From Vicinamibacterales bacterium (GTDB taxonomy: Bacteria; Acidobacteriota; Vicinamibacteria; Vicinamibacterales; UBA2999), in the NCBI GenBank assembly GCA_030680175.1, contig JAUXWO010000117.1, positions 62,001 to 126,000 on the forward strand: a DNA stretch of 64,000 nt. Reading direction: 5' to 3'. Position numbers and translations under genes: made by a program. Position 1 is the stretch's first letter; every line of letters starts with the position of its first letter. The notes beneath the pieces were generated by a model that saw only the letters and a program-made list of their open reading frames with translations, did no database searches and was not told where the DNA came from. This document shows positions 57,136-64,000 of this stretch, piece after piece.

Positions 57136-57318
57136 GGGTCGTCGGCGATCAGCGATCAGCGATCAGCTTTCGGCTTCGGTACACCGCTGATCCGCTGAGC
57201 GCCGATAGCCGAGAGCCGAGAGCCGAGAGCTGATCGCCGAGAGCTGATCGCCGATCGCTGATCGCTGATCGCCGATCGCTGATCGCTGACCGCCGCTCGC
57301 CGCTCGTCGTCCGCGGCG
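57136..57318. repeat. Family B repeat, inverted arrangement
   Basis: Left CGGCGATCAGCGATCAGCG-type words face right GCCGATAGCCGAGAGCCGAG and CTGATCGCCGATCGCTGATC words. The block lies between the convergent hypothetical and larB genes. Confidence 0.8.
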
Positions 57319-57322
57319 AGCG

Positions 57323-58078
57323 TCACCCATGATTGATCATGCTGGCGATGCAGCCGGCGCCGAAGCCGTTGTCGATGTTCACCACCGACACCCCGTTCGC
57401 ACAGGAGTTGAGCATGCCGAGCAGGGCGGCGATGCCGCCGAAGCTGGCGCCGTAGCCGATGCTGGTCGGGACGCCGATGACAGGGACGTCCACCATCCCC
57501 GCCACCACGCTCGGCAGCGCGCCCTCCATCCCGGCCACGACGATGATGACGCGGGCGGCTTCGAGCCGGGCACGTTCTTTGAGTACACGGTGGATGCCGG
57601 CGACGCCGACGTCGTAGAGCCGCTCCACCGTGTTGCCCATGAGCTCGGCGGTAACGGCGGCTTCCTCGGCCACCGGCACGTCGGAGGTGCCGGCCGATGC
57701 GACGACAATCGTGCCACGCCCTGGGGCCACTTCGCGTCTGACGATAATGGCGCGGGCGACGGCGAGGAACTCGGCCTCGGGCACGAGCGCCTGGACGGCG
57801 GTGAACGCGGCCTCGTCGGTCCTGGTGACGAGCAGCGGGTGGCCGCGCTCGACGAGACGGGCCGAGATGGCGGCGATCTGGTCGGGGGTCTTGCCGAGGC
57901 CCAGGATGACCTCGGGGAAGCCCTGCCGGACGCTCCGGTGGTTGTCGAGCCTGGCGAAACCCAGGTCGTCGTACGGGGCGTCCCTGAGGGTGGCCAGCAG
58001 CCGCTGGTGGGCCGCCTCCGCAGGCAGGGTCCCGGCGGCGATCTGGTCGAGCAGGGAGCGAAGCTCGGCTGGGGTCAT
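57323..58078 (-). CDS. larB: Nickel-pincer cofactor biosynthesis protein LarB
   Basis: A 251-residue AIR-carboxylase-like protein. LarB carboxylates nicotinate adenine dinucleotide and hydrolyses it, the first step in making the nickel-pincer cofactor of lactate racemase. The PurE-like domain fills the C-terminal half (VVASAGTSDVPVAEEAAVTAELMG, VVAGMEGALPSVVAGM, GVPTSIGYGASFGGIAALLGMLNSCANGVSVVNIDNGFGAG), seen here in order. larC and larE are not in the window. ATG 58078 is the likely start. It is divergent from the glycosyltransferase gene. Confidence 0.93.
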   Translation of the reverse strand: MTPAELRSLLDQIAAGTLPAEAAHQRLLATLRDAPYDDLGFARLDNHRSVRQGFPEVILGLGKTPDQIAAISARLVERGHPLLVTRTDEAAFTAVQALVPEAEFLAVARAIIVRREVAPGRGTIVVASAGTSDVPVAEEAAVTAELMGNTVERLYDVGVAGIHRVLKERARLEAARVIIVVAGMEGALPSVVAGMVDVPVIGVPTSIGYGASFGGIAALLGMLNSCANGVSVVNIDNGFGAGCIASMINHG

Positions 58079-58099
58079 GACGATATCATCCGTGTTTTG

Positions 58100-58127
58100 T
58101 TGATTTTGCCGCTCCCGACACTATAAT
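58100..58127 (+). promoter_or_regulatory. Putative sigma-70 promoter of the glycosyltransferase gene
   Basis: TTGATT (58100-58105), a 16-bp spacer and TATAAT (58122-58127) lie 43 bp before the ATG of the downstream gene, in the divergent larB gap. Confidence 0.5.
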
Positions 58128-58170
58128 CAAAGATTGGATTTCCCGCCCGCGCGCGGGGTCAGAGAGTTCG

Positions 58171-59667
58171 ATGACGCCCGCTGAAACCCTCATCCTTGCC
58201 GCGTACTTCTTCGTCCTGGTGATCCTGGCCGTCTACGGCTGGCACCGGTACTTCCTGGTCTACCTGTACATGAAGCACAAGGACCAGCAGCCGGTGCCGA
58301 AGGCGCTGCTGGATCCGCTGCCGGTCGTCACCGTGCAGCTGCCGCTCTACAACGAGATGTACGTGGCCGAGCGGCTCATCGACGCCGTGTGCAAGCTCGA
58401 CTACCCGCGCGAGCGGCTCGAGATCCAGGTGCTCGACGACTCGACCGACGAGACGCGCGACATCGCCGCGCTCGCCGTGCGCCGCCACGCCGCCCACGGC
58501 GTGGACATCAAGTACCTGCACCGCACCGATCGCACCGGCTACAAGGCGGGCGCGCTCGAGGCCGGGATGCACGTGGCGCGCGGCCAGTTCATCGCGATCT
58601 TCGACGCCGACTTCCTGCCGGACCCCGGCTTCCTGCAGCGCACCGTGCACCACTTCTCCGATCCGAAGATCGGGATGGTGCAGACGCGCTGGGGCCACAT
58701 CAACGAGGACTACTCGCTCCTCACGAAGATCCAGGCCATCCTGCTCGACGCGCATTTCGTGCTCGAGCACGGCAGCCGCAACCGCGGCGGCTGCTTCTTC
58801 AACTTCAACGGCACGGCGGGGATCTGGCGGCGCGAGACGATCGGCGACGCCGGCGGCTGGCAGCACGACACGCTCACCGAGGACCTCGACCTGAGCTACC
58901 GGGCGCAGCTGCGCGGCTGGCAGTTCGTGTTCCTCGCCGACCACGTGGCGCCGGCGGAGCTGCCGGTCGAGATGAACGCCTTCAAGTCGCAGCAGCATCG
59001 CTGGGCGAAGGGGTCCATCCAGACATTCCTGAAGCTGATGCCGCAGATCCTGCGGTCGGACCAGCCGCTGCGCGTGAAGGCCGAGGCGTTCTTCCACCTG
59101 TCGGCGAACTTCAACTACCCGCTGATGGTGGTGTTGTCGCTGCTGATGGCGCCGTCGATGGTCATCCGCTACAACATGGGCTGGTACGAGATGCTGCTCA
59201 TCGACGTGCCGCTCTTCCTGGCGGCGACGATGTCGGTGGCCAACTTCTACATGGTGTGCCAGCGCGAGCTGTATCCGCAGACGTGGATGGAGCGGCTGCG
59301 CTACCTGCCGCTGCTGATGTCGATCGGGATCGGGCTCGCCGTCAACAACACCAAGGCGGTGTTCGAGGCGCTGATGCACAAGCCGAGCGAGTTCGCGCGC
59401 ACGCCGAAGTACCAGATCGAGTCGGGGTCCGACGAGTGGGTCGGCAAGAAGTACCGGCAGTCGGTGGCCGTGCAGCCGCTCATCGAGCTCGGCCTCGGCC
59501 TCTACTTCACCGCGACCGTCTTCTACGCGCTCGCCAACGGCATCTACGGCACCCTGCCGTTCCTGGTCCTCTTCCAGGTGGGCTTCCTCTACACCGGACT
59601 CCTCTCGCTCGTGCAGCAGTACGCCGGCGATCTCGGCGGGCCGCTGGTCCAGTCGAAAGAAGCCTGA
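58171..59667 (+). CDS. Membrane glycosyltransferase family 2 protein (cellulose-synthase-like)
   Basis: A 498-residue processive-type GT2 enzyme. An N-terminal membrane helix (ILAAYFFVLVILAVYGWHRY) is followed by the cytoplasmic catalytic domain with DDS (89-91), DAD (145-147), TED (236-238) and QQHRW (274-278), the D,D,D,QxxRW set. Three or four C-terminal transmembrane segments follow (for example LMVVLSLLMAPSMVI and LLIDVPLFLAATMSVANFY). It likely polymerises a beta-linked polysaccharide or glucosylates a lipid. No bcs partner is nearby. A good promoter precedes it. Confidence 0.87.
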   Translation: MTPAETLILAAYFFVLVILAVYGWHRYFLVYLYMKHKDQQPVPKALLDPLPVVTVQLPLYNEMYVAERLIDAVCKLDYPRERLEIQVLDDSTDETRDIAALAVRRHAAHGVDIKYLHRTDRTGYKAGALEAGMHVARGQFIAIFDADFLPDPGFLQRTVHHFSDPKIGMVQTRWGHINEDYSLLTKIQAILLDAHFVLEHGSRNRGGCFFNFNGTAGIWRRETIGDAGGWQHDTLTEDLDLSYRAQLRGWQFVFLADHVAPAELPVEMNAFKSQQHRWAKGSIQTFLKLMPQILRSDQPLRVKAEAFFHLSANFNYPLMVVLSLLMAPSMVIRYNMGWYEMLLIDVPLFLAATMSVANFYMVCQRELYPQTWMERLRYLPLLMSIGIGLAVNNTKAVFEALMHKPSEFARTPKYQIESGSDEWVGKKYRQSVAVQPLIELGLGLYFTATVFYALANGIYGTLPFLVLFQVGFLYTGLLSLVQQYAGDLGGPLVQSKEA

Positions 59668-59670
59668 GCA

Positions 59671-59714
59671 AGGTGCCCAGGGTGCCCAGAGTGCCCAGGG
59701 TGCCCAGAGTGCCT
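59671..59714. repeat. Family D repeat (GGTGCCCAGA units)
   Basis: Four to five units of GGTGCCCAGGGTGCCCAGAG start just after the glycosyltransferase stop codon. Confidence 0.8.
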
Positions 59715-59754
59715 ACGGGTCTTGGGTGTTCATGATGGCCGTGTTAGGTACGCC

Positions 59755-62295
59755 TCACTCGTACCTGAGCGCCAGAATCGGGTCCGTCCGGCTGGCGCGT
59801 TGCGCCGGGATGAGGCCGGCGGCGGCCGACACGGTGGCCAGCAGCAGGATGGCGGAGCCCGCCATCCACGGGTCGTGCGGGGCGATGCCGTACAGCTCGG
59901 TCGAGACAATGCGCCCGAGGGCGAGCGCGGCGGGCACGCCCACGGCCAGGCCGATGCCGAGCAGCACGAGCACCTCGCGCATCACCATCCACAACACACC
60001 CACGCGGCTGGCGCCAAGCGCCAGACGGATCCCCAACTCCTTGCGGCGTCGCGCCACCACGAACGCCATCACGCCGTAGAGGCCGATCGACGCGAGGACC
60101 GTGGCGAGCAGGCCGAAGGCGGCCGAGAGCATCGCGATCAGCCGGTCGGTGAGCAGCGTCTCGTCGAGCTGCGACCGCACGGTCTTCAGCTCGAACACCG
60201 GCATCGACGCGTCGAGGCGCCGCACCTCGTCACGCACGAGGCCGTAGACCGCGTCCGAGGCGACCTGCCCGCGCACGTAGAGCGTGGCGCTGCCCTGACC
60301 CCACTTCGGCACGAAGACCTGCCGCCGGACGCCCTCCCGCGGACCCTCGTACAGCGAGTCCGCGGCGACGCCGACGATCTCGATGGTGAGCTTCATCGTC
60401 GGTCCGCTGCCGAAGCCGATGCGCCGGCCGACCGGGCTCCGGCCCGGGAAGAAGTGCTCGGCGAAGCGGCGGTTGACGATCGCGACCGTGGCCTCCTCCC
60501 GGGCATCGAGCCGCGTGAAGTCCCGCCCTTCGAGGAGCGCAATCCCCATCGTCTCGAAGTAGCCGGGCGACAGCGCGTTCATGAACATCTGCATGTCCTC
60601 GCCGTCCTCGGCCTGATGCCCCTCGACCGACATCGTGCTGTCCCACTCGTCGCCGGCGAGCACGGGCACGGCGGCCATGCCGGCCGACGACACGCCGGGG
60701 GCCGCGCGCAGTTGATCGAGGAGGCGCTCGTAGAAGCTCGTCGCCCGTGCGTTGTCGTACCCGCTCAGTGCGGGTGCGAGCCGGAACGTGACCAGGTTGT
60801 CGAGGGTGATGCCGCTGTCGGTGCCCTGCAGGTTCTGGAGGCTGCGCACGAACAGGCCGGCGCCGAAGAGCAGCAGGAAGCTGAGGGCGACCTGCGCGAC
60901 GACCAGGCCCTTGCGCAGGAAGAGCGATCCGCCCGATCCCGCCACGGCCCCCGCCGTGTCCTTGAGCGTCGTCCACGGATCCGGCCGGCTGGCCCTGAGC
61001 GCCGGGAGCAGCCCGAAGATGATGCCGGTGGCCAGTGTCAGAATCAGCGTGAACGCCAGGACGCGGGCGTCCGGCGTCGGCTGGATGAGCAGCGGCTGCG
61101 CGCCCGACGGGATGAGCGAGACCAGCGCACGCGTGAGCCCGATGGCGAGCAGCACGCCGAGCGCACCCCCCGCCAGCGCCAGCACCAGGCTCTCGGTGAG
61201 CAGCTGCCGCACGAGCTGCCGCCGCGTGGCGCCGAGCGAGAGGCGCACGGCAATCTCGCGCTGCCGCGCCATGGCGCGCGCGATGAGGAGGTTGGCCACG
61301 TTCGCGCACGCGATGAGCAGCACGAGGCCGACCATGCCCATCAGGACGAGGAGCGGCGTCGAGAAGTCGTTGCGCAGCGCGGAGTAGCCGATCGCGGCAT
61401 TCTCGAGGCGGAGCCGGCCCTCCATGAAGCGCTCGCGCAGGAACGGCGACCAGTTCGCGGCGCCCGGCAGCGTCATCTCGTGGGCGCGCACCTGCAGGAA
61501 GAGCCCCTGGAGCGGCGCCTGCGCCGATTCGATCGTCCACCCGGGCTTCAGCCGCGCGAACACCTGCACCCACCGGGTGCGCGGGTCGTCCATCTCGAAC
61601 CACCCCCACTCCGGGACGACAGCCGGCTTCATCAGAATCGGCACGCGGATCTGCGGCGCGCTCGTCGGGTCCAGCCCCGCGAAGCCCGCGGCGGACACGC
61701 CGACGATCGTCATCGGGTAGTTGTTGACGAGGATGCTTCTGCCGACGATCCCGGGGTCGCGGTTGAAGCGGCGGACCCAGTAGTCGTAGCCCAGCACGGC
61801 GACGGGATGGCCCTGGTAGATCTGATCGTCCTGCTCGGAGCTGAACACGCGGCCGACGGCGGGCCGGACCCCCAGCATCGTGAAGAAGTTGCCCGAGACG
61901 AGCTCGGCTTGCAGGCGCTCGGTCTGGTTGTCGATGCTGACGGACGCGGGCACAAGGCGGCGGGCGACGACCTCCGCCAGCGGTTCGCCGCGCTTCTGGT
62001 ACTCCTGATAGATCGGATAGGAGTGCATCCGCGCGCCCATGTTGCTGCCGCTGTGCGGCCCCTCCTGGTAGAGCATCACGAGCTCGTCGGGACTCGCGAC
62101 GGGCAGCTTGCGCAGCAGCACCTGGTCGATGAGCGTGAAGATGGCCGTATTGGCGCCGATGCCGAGTCCAAGCGACAGCGTCGCGACGAGGGCGAAGAGC
62201 GGACTGCGGCGCAGCCCGCGCACGGCGAGACGGACGTCGCTCAGGGGCAGCATCATGCCGGGGTTAGACGGGGCGGCGTCCGAGAGGGTTGGCAC
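59755..62295 (-). CDS. ADOP-family ABC transporter permease (MacB-like)
   Basis: An 846-residue permease of the ADOP type, typical of Acidobacteriota. The order is an N-terminal helix (LRRSPLFALVATLSLGLGIGANTAIFTLID), a MacB-like periplasmic core domain (about 60-270), a first FtsX permease block (VLMGMVGLVLLIACANVANLLIARA...), a second soluble core domain and a second FtsX block (FGLLATVLASIGLYGVMAFVVARRRKELGIRLALGA). No ATPase is encoded beside it in the window. The substrate is unknown; efflux or outer-membrane mechanotransmission is the family theme. The ATG at 62295 or an internal ATG (62256, MLPLSDVRLAVRG) could be the start. Confidence 0.9.
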   Translation of the reverse strand: MPTLSDAAPSNPGMMLPLSDVRLAVRGLRRSPLFALVATLSLGLGIGANTAIFTLIDQVLLRKLPVASPDELVMLYQEGPHSGSNMGARMHSYPIYQEYQKRGEPLAEVVARRLVPASVSIDNQTERLQAELVSGNFFTMLGVRPAVGRVFSSEQDDQIYQGHPVAVLGYDYWVRRFNRDPGIVGRSILVNNYPMTIVGVSAAGFAGLDPTSAPQIRVPILMKPAVVPEWGWFEMDDPRTRWVQVFARLKPGWTIESAQAPLQGLFLQVRAHEMTLPGAANWSPFLRERFMEGRLRLENAAIGYSALRNDFSTPLLVLMGMVGLVLLIACANVANLLIARAMARQREIAVRLSLGATRRQLVRQLLTESLVLALAGGALGVLLAIGLTRALVSLIPSGAQPLLIQPTPDARVLAFTLILTLATGIIFGLLPALRASRPDPWTTLKDTAGAVAGSGGSLFLRKGLVVAQVALSFLLLFGAGLFVRSLQNLQGTDSGITLDNLVTFRLAPALSGYDNARATSFYERLLDQLRAAPGVSSAGMAAVPVLAGDEWDSTMSVEGHQAEDGEDMQMFMNALSPGYFETMGIALLEGRDFTRLDAREEATVAIVNRRFAEHFFPGRSPVGRRIGFGSGPTMKLTIEIVGVAADSLYEGPREGVRRQVFVPKWGQGSATLYVRGQVASDAVYGLVRDEVRRLDASMPVFELKTVRSQLDETLLTDRLIAMLSAAFGLLATVLASIGLYGVMAFVVARRRKELGIRLALGASRVGVLWMVMREVLVLLGIGLAVGVPAALALGRIVSTELYGIAPHDPWMAGSAILLLATVSAAAGLIPAQRASRTDPILALRYE

Positions 62296-62296
62296 G

Positions 62297-62345
62297 GGTC
62301 CGGACAGGTCTCGACAGGTGCGACGGGTCCGGCAGGTCCGGCGAC
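62297..62345. repeat. Short GGTCCGGACAGGTC-type repeat
   Basis: GGTCCGGACAGGTCTCGACAG followed by GGGTCCGGCAGGTCCGGCG lies upstream of the ADOP gene. It is similar in composition to the in-gene repeat at 44479. Confidence 0.5.
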
Positions 62346-62439
62346 GGAAGAATATCCATCGGACCTGCGTCCAGGCCCCCGTCCTGCCGTGCGCGCCGCG
62401 CGCGTGGACCCGATGATGGCGCTTCGGAATGACTAGAAG

Positions 62440-62497
62440 AGGGTAGTGGGTAGTGGGTGGTGGGTAGTGGGTGGTGGGTAGTGGGTGGTGGGTAGTA
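62440..62497. repeat. Family C tandem repeat (GTGGGTA/GTGGGTG)
   Basis: At least eight 7-bp units (GTAGTGG, GTGGTGG). Near copy of 5917-5990. Confidence 0.85.
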
Positions 62498-62514
62498 CGG
62501 TCGGGTCCCGGCCT

Positions 62515-62928
62515 TCAGCCGGGCAGCACGGCGAAGCGCCGGCGCCGTCCGGGACGGTAGACGGAGAAGTGGCGGCGGTCGAGGGTGAAGATCCGCGTCA
62601 TCTCCTCGCGCTCCGCCACGCGGACGAGCGCCGCGTCCGCGAGGTCCATCGGCTGGTCGCGGTACTTCTCCATCAGCTCGCGCATACGCGGCACATCCGC
62701 CTCGTCGAGGGGCGCCAGCGTGAGGGCCTCGCTCTCCACCCGGCTGAGCATGGCCTTCTGCGCCGGCCAGGAGTCGCCGAGCAGGTACATCGCTTCGGTG
62801 AACGCGGGCCAGACGGTGATCAGGGGCTCACGCAGATCACGCAGGACATCGACGCAGGCCTCGTGCGCGGCATCGCTGCGGTCCAGCAACGCGACGAGGG
62901 GCCCGGCGTCAACGAGCACGCCGCGCAC
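62515..62928 (-). CDS. vapC: VapC-family PIN-domain toxin (second locus)
   Basis: A 137-residue PIN-domain RNase. The GTG at 62928 gives the conserved N-terminus VRGVLVDAGPLVALLD with the first active-site Asp. Later acidic residues are in PAFTEAMYLL and MDLADAALVRVA, and FTLDRRHF closes the fold. The start overlaps the antitoxin gene by 20 bp. A longer frame from 63144 is a shadow of the antitoxin gene. Confidence 0.9.
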   Translation of the reverse strand: MRGVLVDAGPLVALLDRSDAAHEACVDVLRDLREPLITVWPAFTEAMYLLGDSWPAQKAMLSRVESEALTLAPLDEADVPRMRELMEKYRDQPMDLADAALVRVAEREEMTRIFTLDRRHFSVYRPGRRRRFAVLPG

Positions 62929-63181
62929 GGGCCTTCGCTCGGACGATTGAGGTGAACTGCTCGCCCGTGGTGCGATCCGGATCCCGCAGGCCGAGATGGA
63001 CGATGCCGATGACGTCGGCCCACGCCGCAAACGGATGATCGCCCGCCGCCTCCGACTCGTGCGAGGCGGCGTAGTGCTCGAGCGCCTCCCGCACCACGTC
63101 GGACCGCGACTGCTGCCGGCGGGCGGCCAGGGCCGCGAGCGCACGCTCGGTCTTCGCGTTGAGTCGTACGTTCAGAGGCAT
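62909..63181 (-). CDS. vapB: Ribbon-helix-helix antitoxin partner of VapC
   Basis: A 90-residue CopG-like protein with MPLNVRLNAKTERALAALAARRQQSRSDVVREALEHY, the strand-helix-helix of RHH DNA-binding proteins. The C-terminal tail (FTSIVRAKARARRAR) would contact VapC. ATG 63181 is preceded by AGGAG 9 nt upstream. Its C-terminus overlaps the vapC start. Confidence 0.86.
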   Translation of the reverse strand: MPLNVRLNAKTERALAALAARRQQSRSDVVREALEHYAASHESEAAGDHPFAAWADVIGIVHLGLRDPDRTTGEQFTSIVRAKARARRAR

Positions 63182-63301
63182 GGTGAAGGCTCCTGTGTAA
63201 TACGATAATGTATCACAGTCGCCGGCCGCTGATTGGTCGCGCACCCTTGGTGAGTGGCCGCCCAGGGGGGCGTTGCGGAGCCGAAAGCCGAAAGCCTCTC
63301 G

Positions 63302-64000
63302 TCAGTTTCCCGCCTTCAGGCGGTAGAGGCGCGTGGCGGTGCGGACGAACAGGCCGTCGGTCGTGAGCGCCGGGGTGGCGAAGGCGAGTTCGTCGAGGCT
63401 GTTCTTCGCGAGTTCGACGTACTTGTCGCCGGCCTCGATGACGAACGTGTCGCCCTCTTCGCTGAGCAGGAACACCTTGCCGTCGGCCGCCCACGGCGAG
63501 GCCGAGAACGTGTTGCCGATGCCGCCCGCGCGTGCCTGATAGACCTGCGTACCCGTGGCGGCGTCGAACACGGTGAGGATGCCGTTGTCGTTCACCACGT
63601 ACATCCGGTTGCGGTAGATGAGCGGCGACGAGGTGTAGGCGGACGCGCGCGGGTGCATCCAGACGACGAACGCGTTGCGCTCTTCGCCCTTCTGCAGCGT
63701 GATCTCCCCTCGCGCGCCGGGGCGGACGACGAAGACGGGGCGGTTCGACTCGCCCTGCGATCCGGTGGCGAGGTACAGCAGGCCGCCGGCGGCGACCGGC
63801 GTCGGCGTGGACTGCCCGGTCAGCCCGTGCAGCCGCCAGATCTCCTTGCCGGTCTCGGGGTCGTAGCTGATCGCGTACTGATGGCCGATGACGATGAGCT
63901 CGGTGCCGGTGTCGTGGGTCCAGATGAACGGCGTGGACCAGCCGGAGCCCGGCCGTCCCTCCGGCGAGAGGCTGCGATCCGTCGTCCACACGTCCGTGCC
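63302..64000 (-). CDS. PQQ-like beta-propeller protein, 3' part (runs off the right edge)
   Basis: The visible 232 residues form several blades of a PQQ-binding-like beta-propeller (AISYDPETGKEIWRLHG, LTVFDAATGTQVYQAR, TFVIEAGDKYVELAKN), each with the typical D..TG.....W/Y pattern. Such proteins are usually periplasmic and either bind quinone cofactors or act as scaffolds. The frame continues beyond position 64000. A short family B-like stretch (GCCGAAAGCCGAAAGCC) lies just past the stop codon at 63281-63299. Confidence 0.85.
   Translation of the reverse strand, partial: GTDVWTTDRSLSPEGRPGSGWSTPFIWTHDTGTELIVIGHQYAISYDPETGKEIWRLHGLTGQSTPTPVAAGGLLYLATGSQGESNRPVFVVRPGARGEITLQKGEERNAFVVWMHPRASAYTSSPLIYRNRMYVVNDNGILTVFDAATGTQVYQARAGGIGNTFSASPWAADGKVFLLSEEGDTFVIEAGDKYVELAKNSLDELAFATPALTTDGLFVRTATRLYRLKAGN

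Overview
The window is GC-rich, densely coded chromosomal DNA that looks like an Acidobacteriota genome, probably a Vicinamibacteria-type lineage. This is inferred from the roughly 65-70% GC coding style and from a carboxypeptidase-regulatory-domain TonB receptor, an ADOP-type ABC permease and a PQQ-like beta-propeller protein, which occur together in that phylum. No rRNA is present, so the placement is an inference.

Layout. 1-11.8 kb is housekeeping: the 3' part of ftsZ, a radical SAM protein, pgeF, a secreted protein, an RNase HI-like protein, a zinc-ribbon coiled-coil protein, a CAU-anticodon tRNA, rpoD-dnaG and a cyclophilin. 12.0-14.0 kb holds three toxin-antitoxin loci in a row: vapBC, a DUF4258/MqsA-like pair, and hicB followed by a decayed hicA. 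14.4-41 kb is a defence island. It contains McrBC and then a class 1 DISARM locus, drmD-drmMI-[six extra genes]-drmA-drmB-drmC. The six inserted genes are of lower GC. They encode a winged-helix-like protein, a protein with an HEPN-like RX6H motif, a protein with two RX4H motifs, a PD-(D/E)XK nuclease, an AbiV-like protein and a PRTase-CE-like protein. An HNH endonuclease, a 5'-truncated DUF3800-like gene and several gene remnants follow. 41.2-42.5 kb is a scar zone with a broken DUF5131 gene, an antitoxin and a broken parE. 42.5-64 kb returns to general metabolism: glucosidase, MDR oxidoreductase, tetraheme cytochrome, S9 peptidase, TonB receptor, mutS2, an S1-domain protein, larB, a glycosyltransferase, an ADOP permease, a second vapBC and the 3' part of a PQQ-like protein.

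The intergenic DNA is unusual. At least four families of short degenerate repeats recur between genes, in several cases as large imperfect inverted repeats. They are a GATC/CATC-rich family, a CGATCGCTGAT/AGCCGATAGC family, a GTGGGTA family and a GGTGCC family. GGGGTCAG-type REP-like palindromes are also present. Some repeats have entered coding frames. One REP palindrome supplies the stop codon of the S1-domain gene, and a GGACCTGTC repeat encodes a collagen-like Gly-Pro-Thr/Ala stretch in the glucosidase.

How the genes work together. McrBC (cuts modified DNA), DISARM (marks self DNA and restricts incoming DNA), an HNH nuclease with a possible modified-base reader, and a nested block with HEPN, AbiV, nuclease and PRTase-like proteins make a layered anti-phage locus. 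The nested block is the best candidate for an undescribed system.
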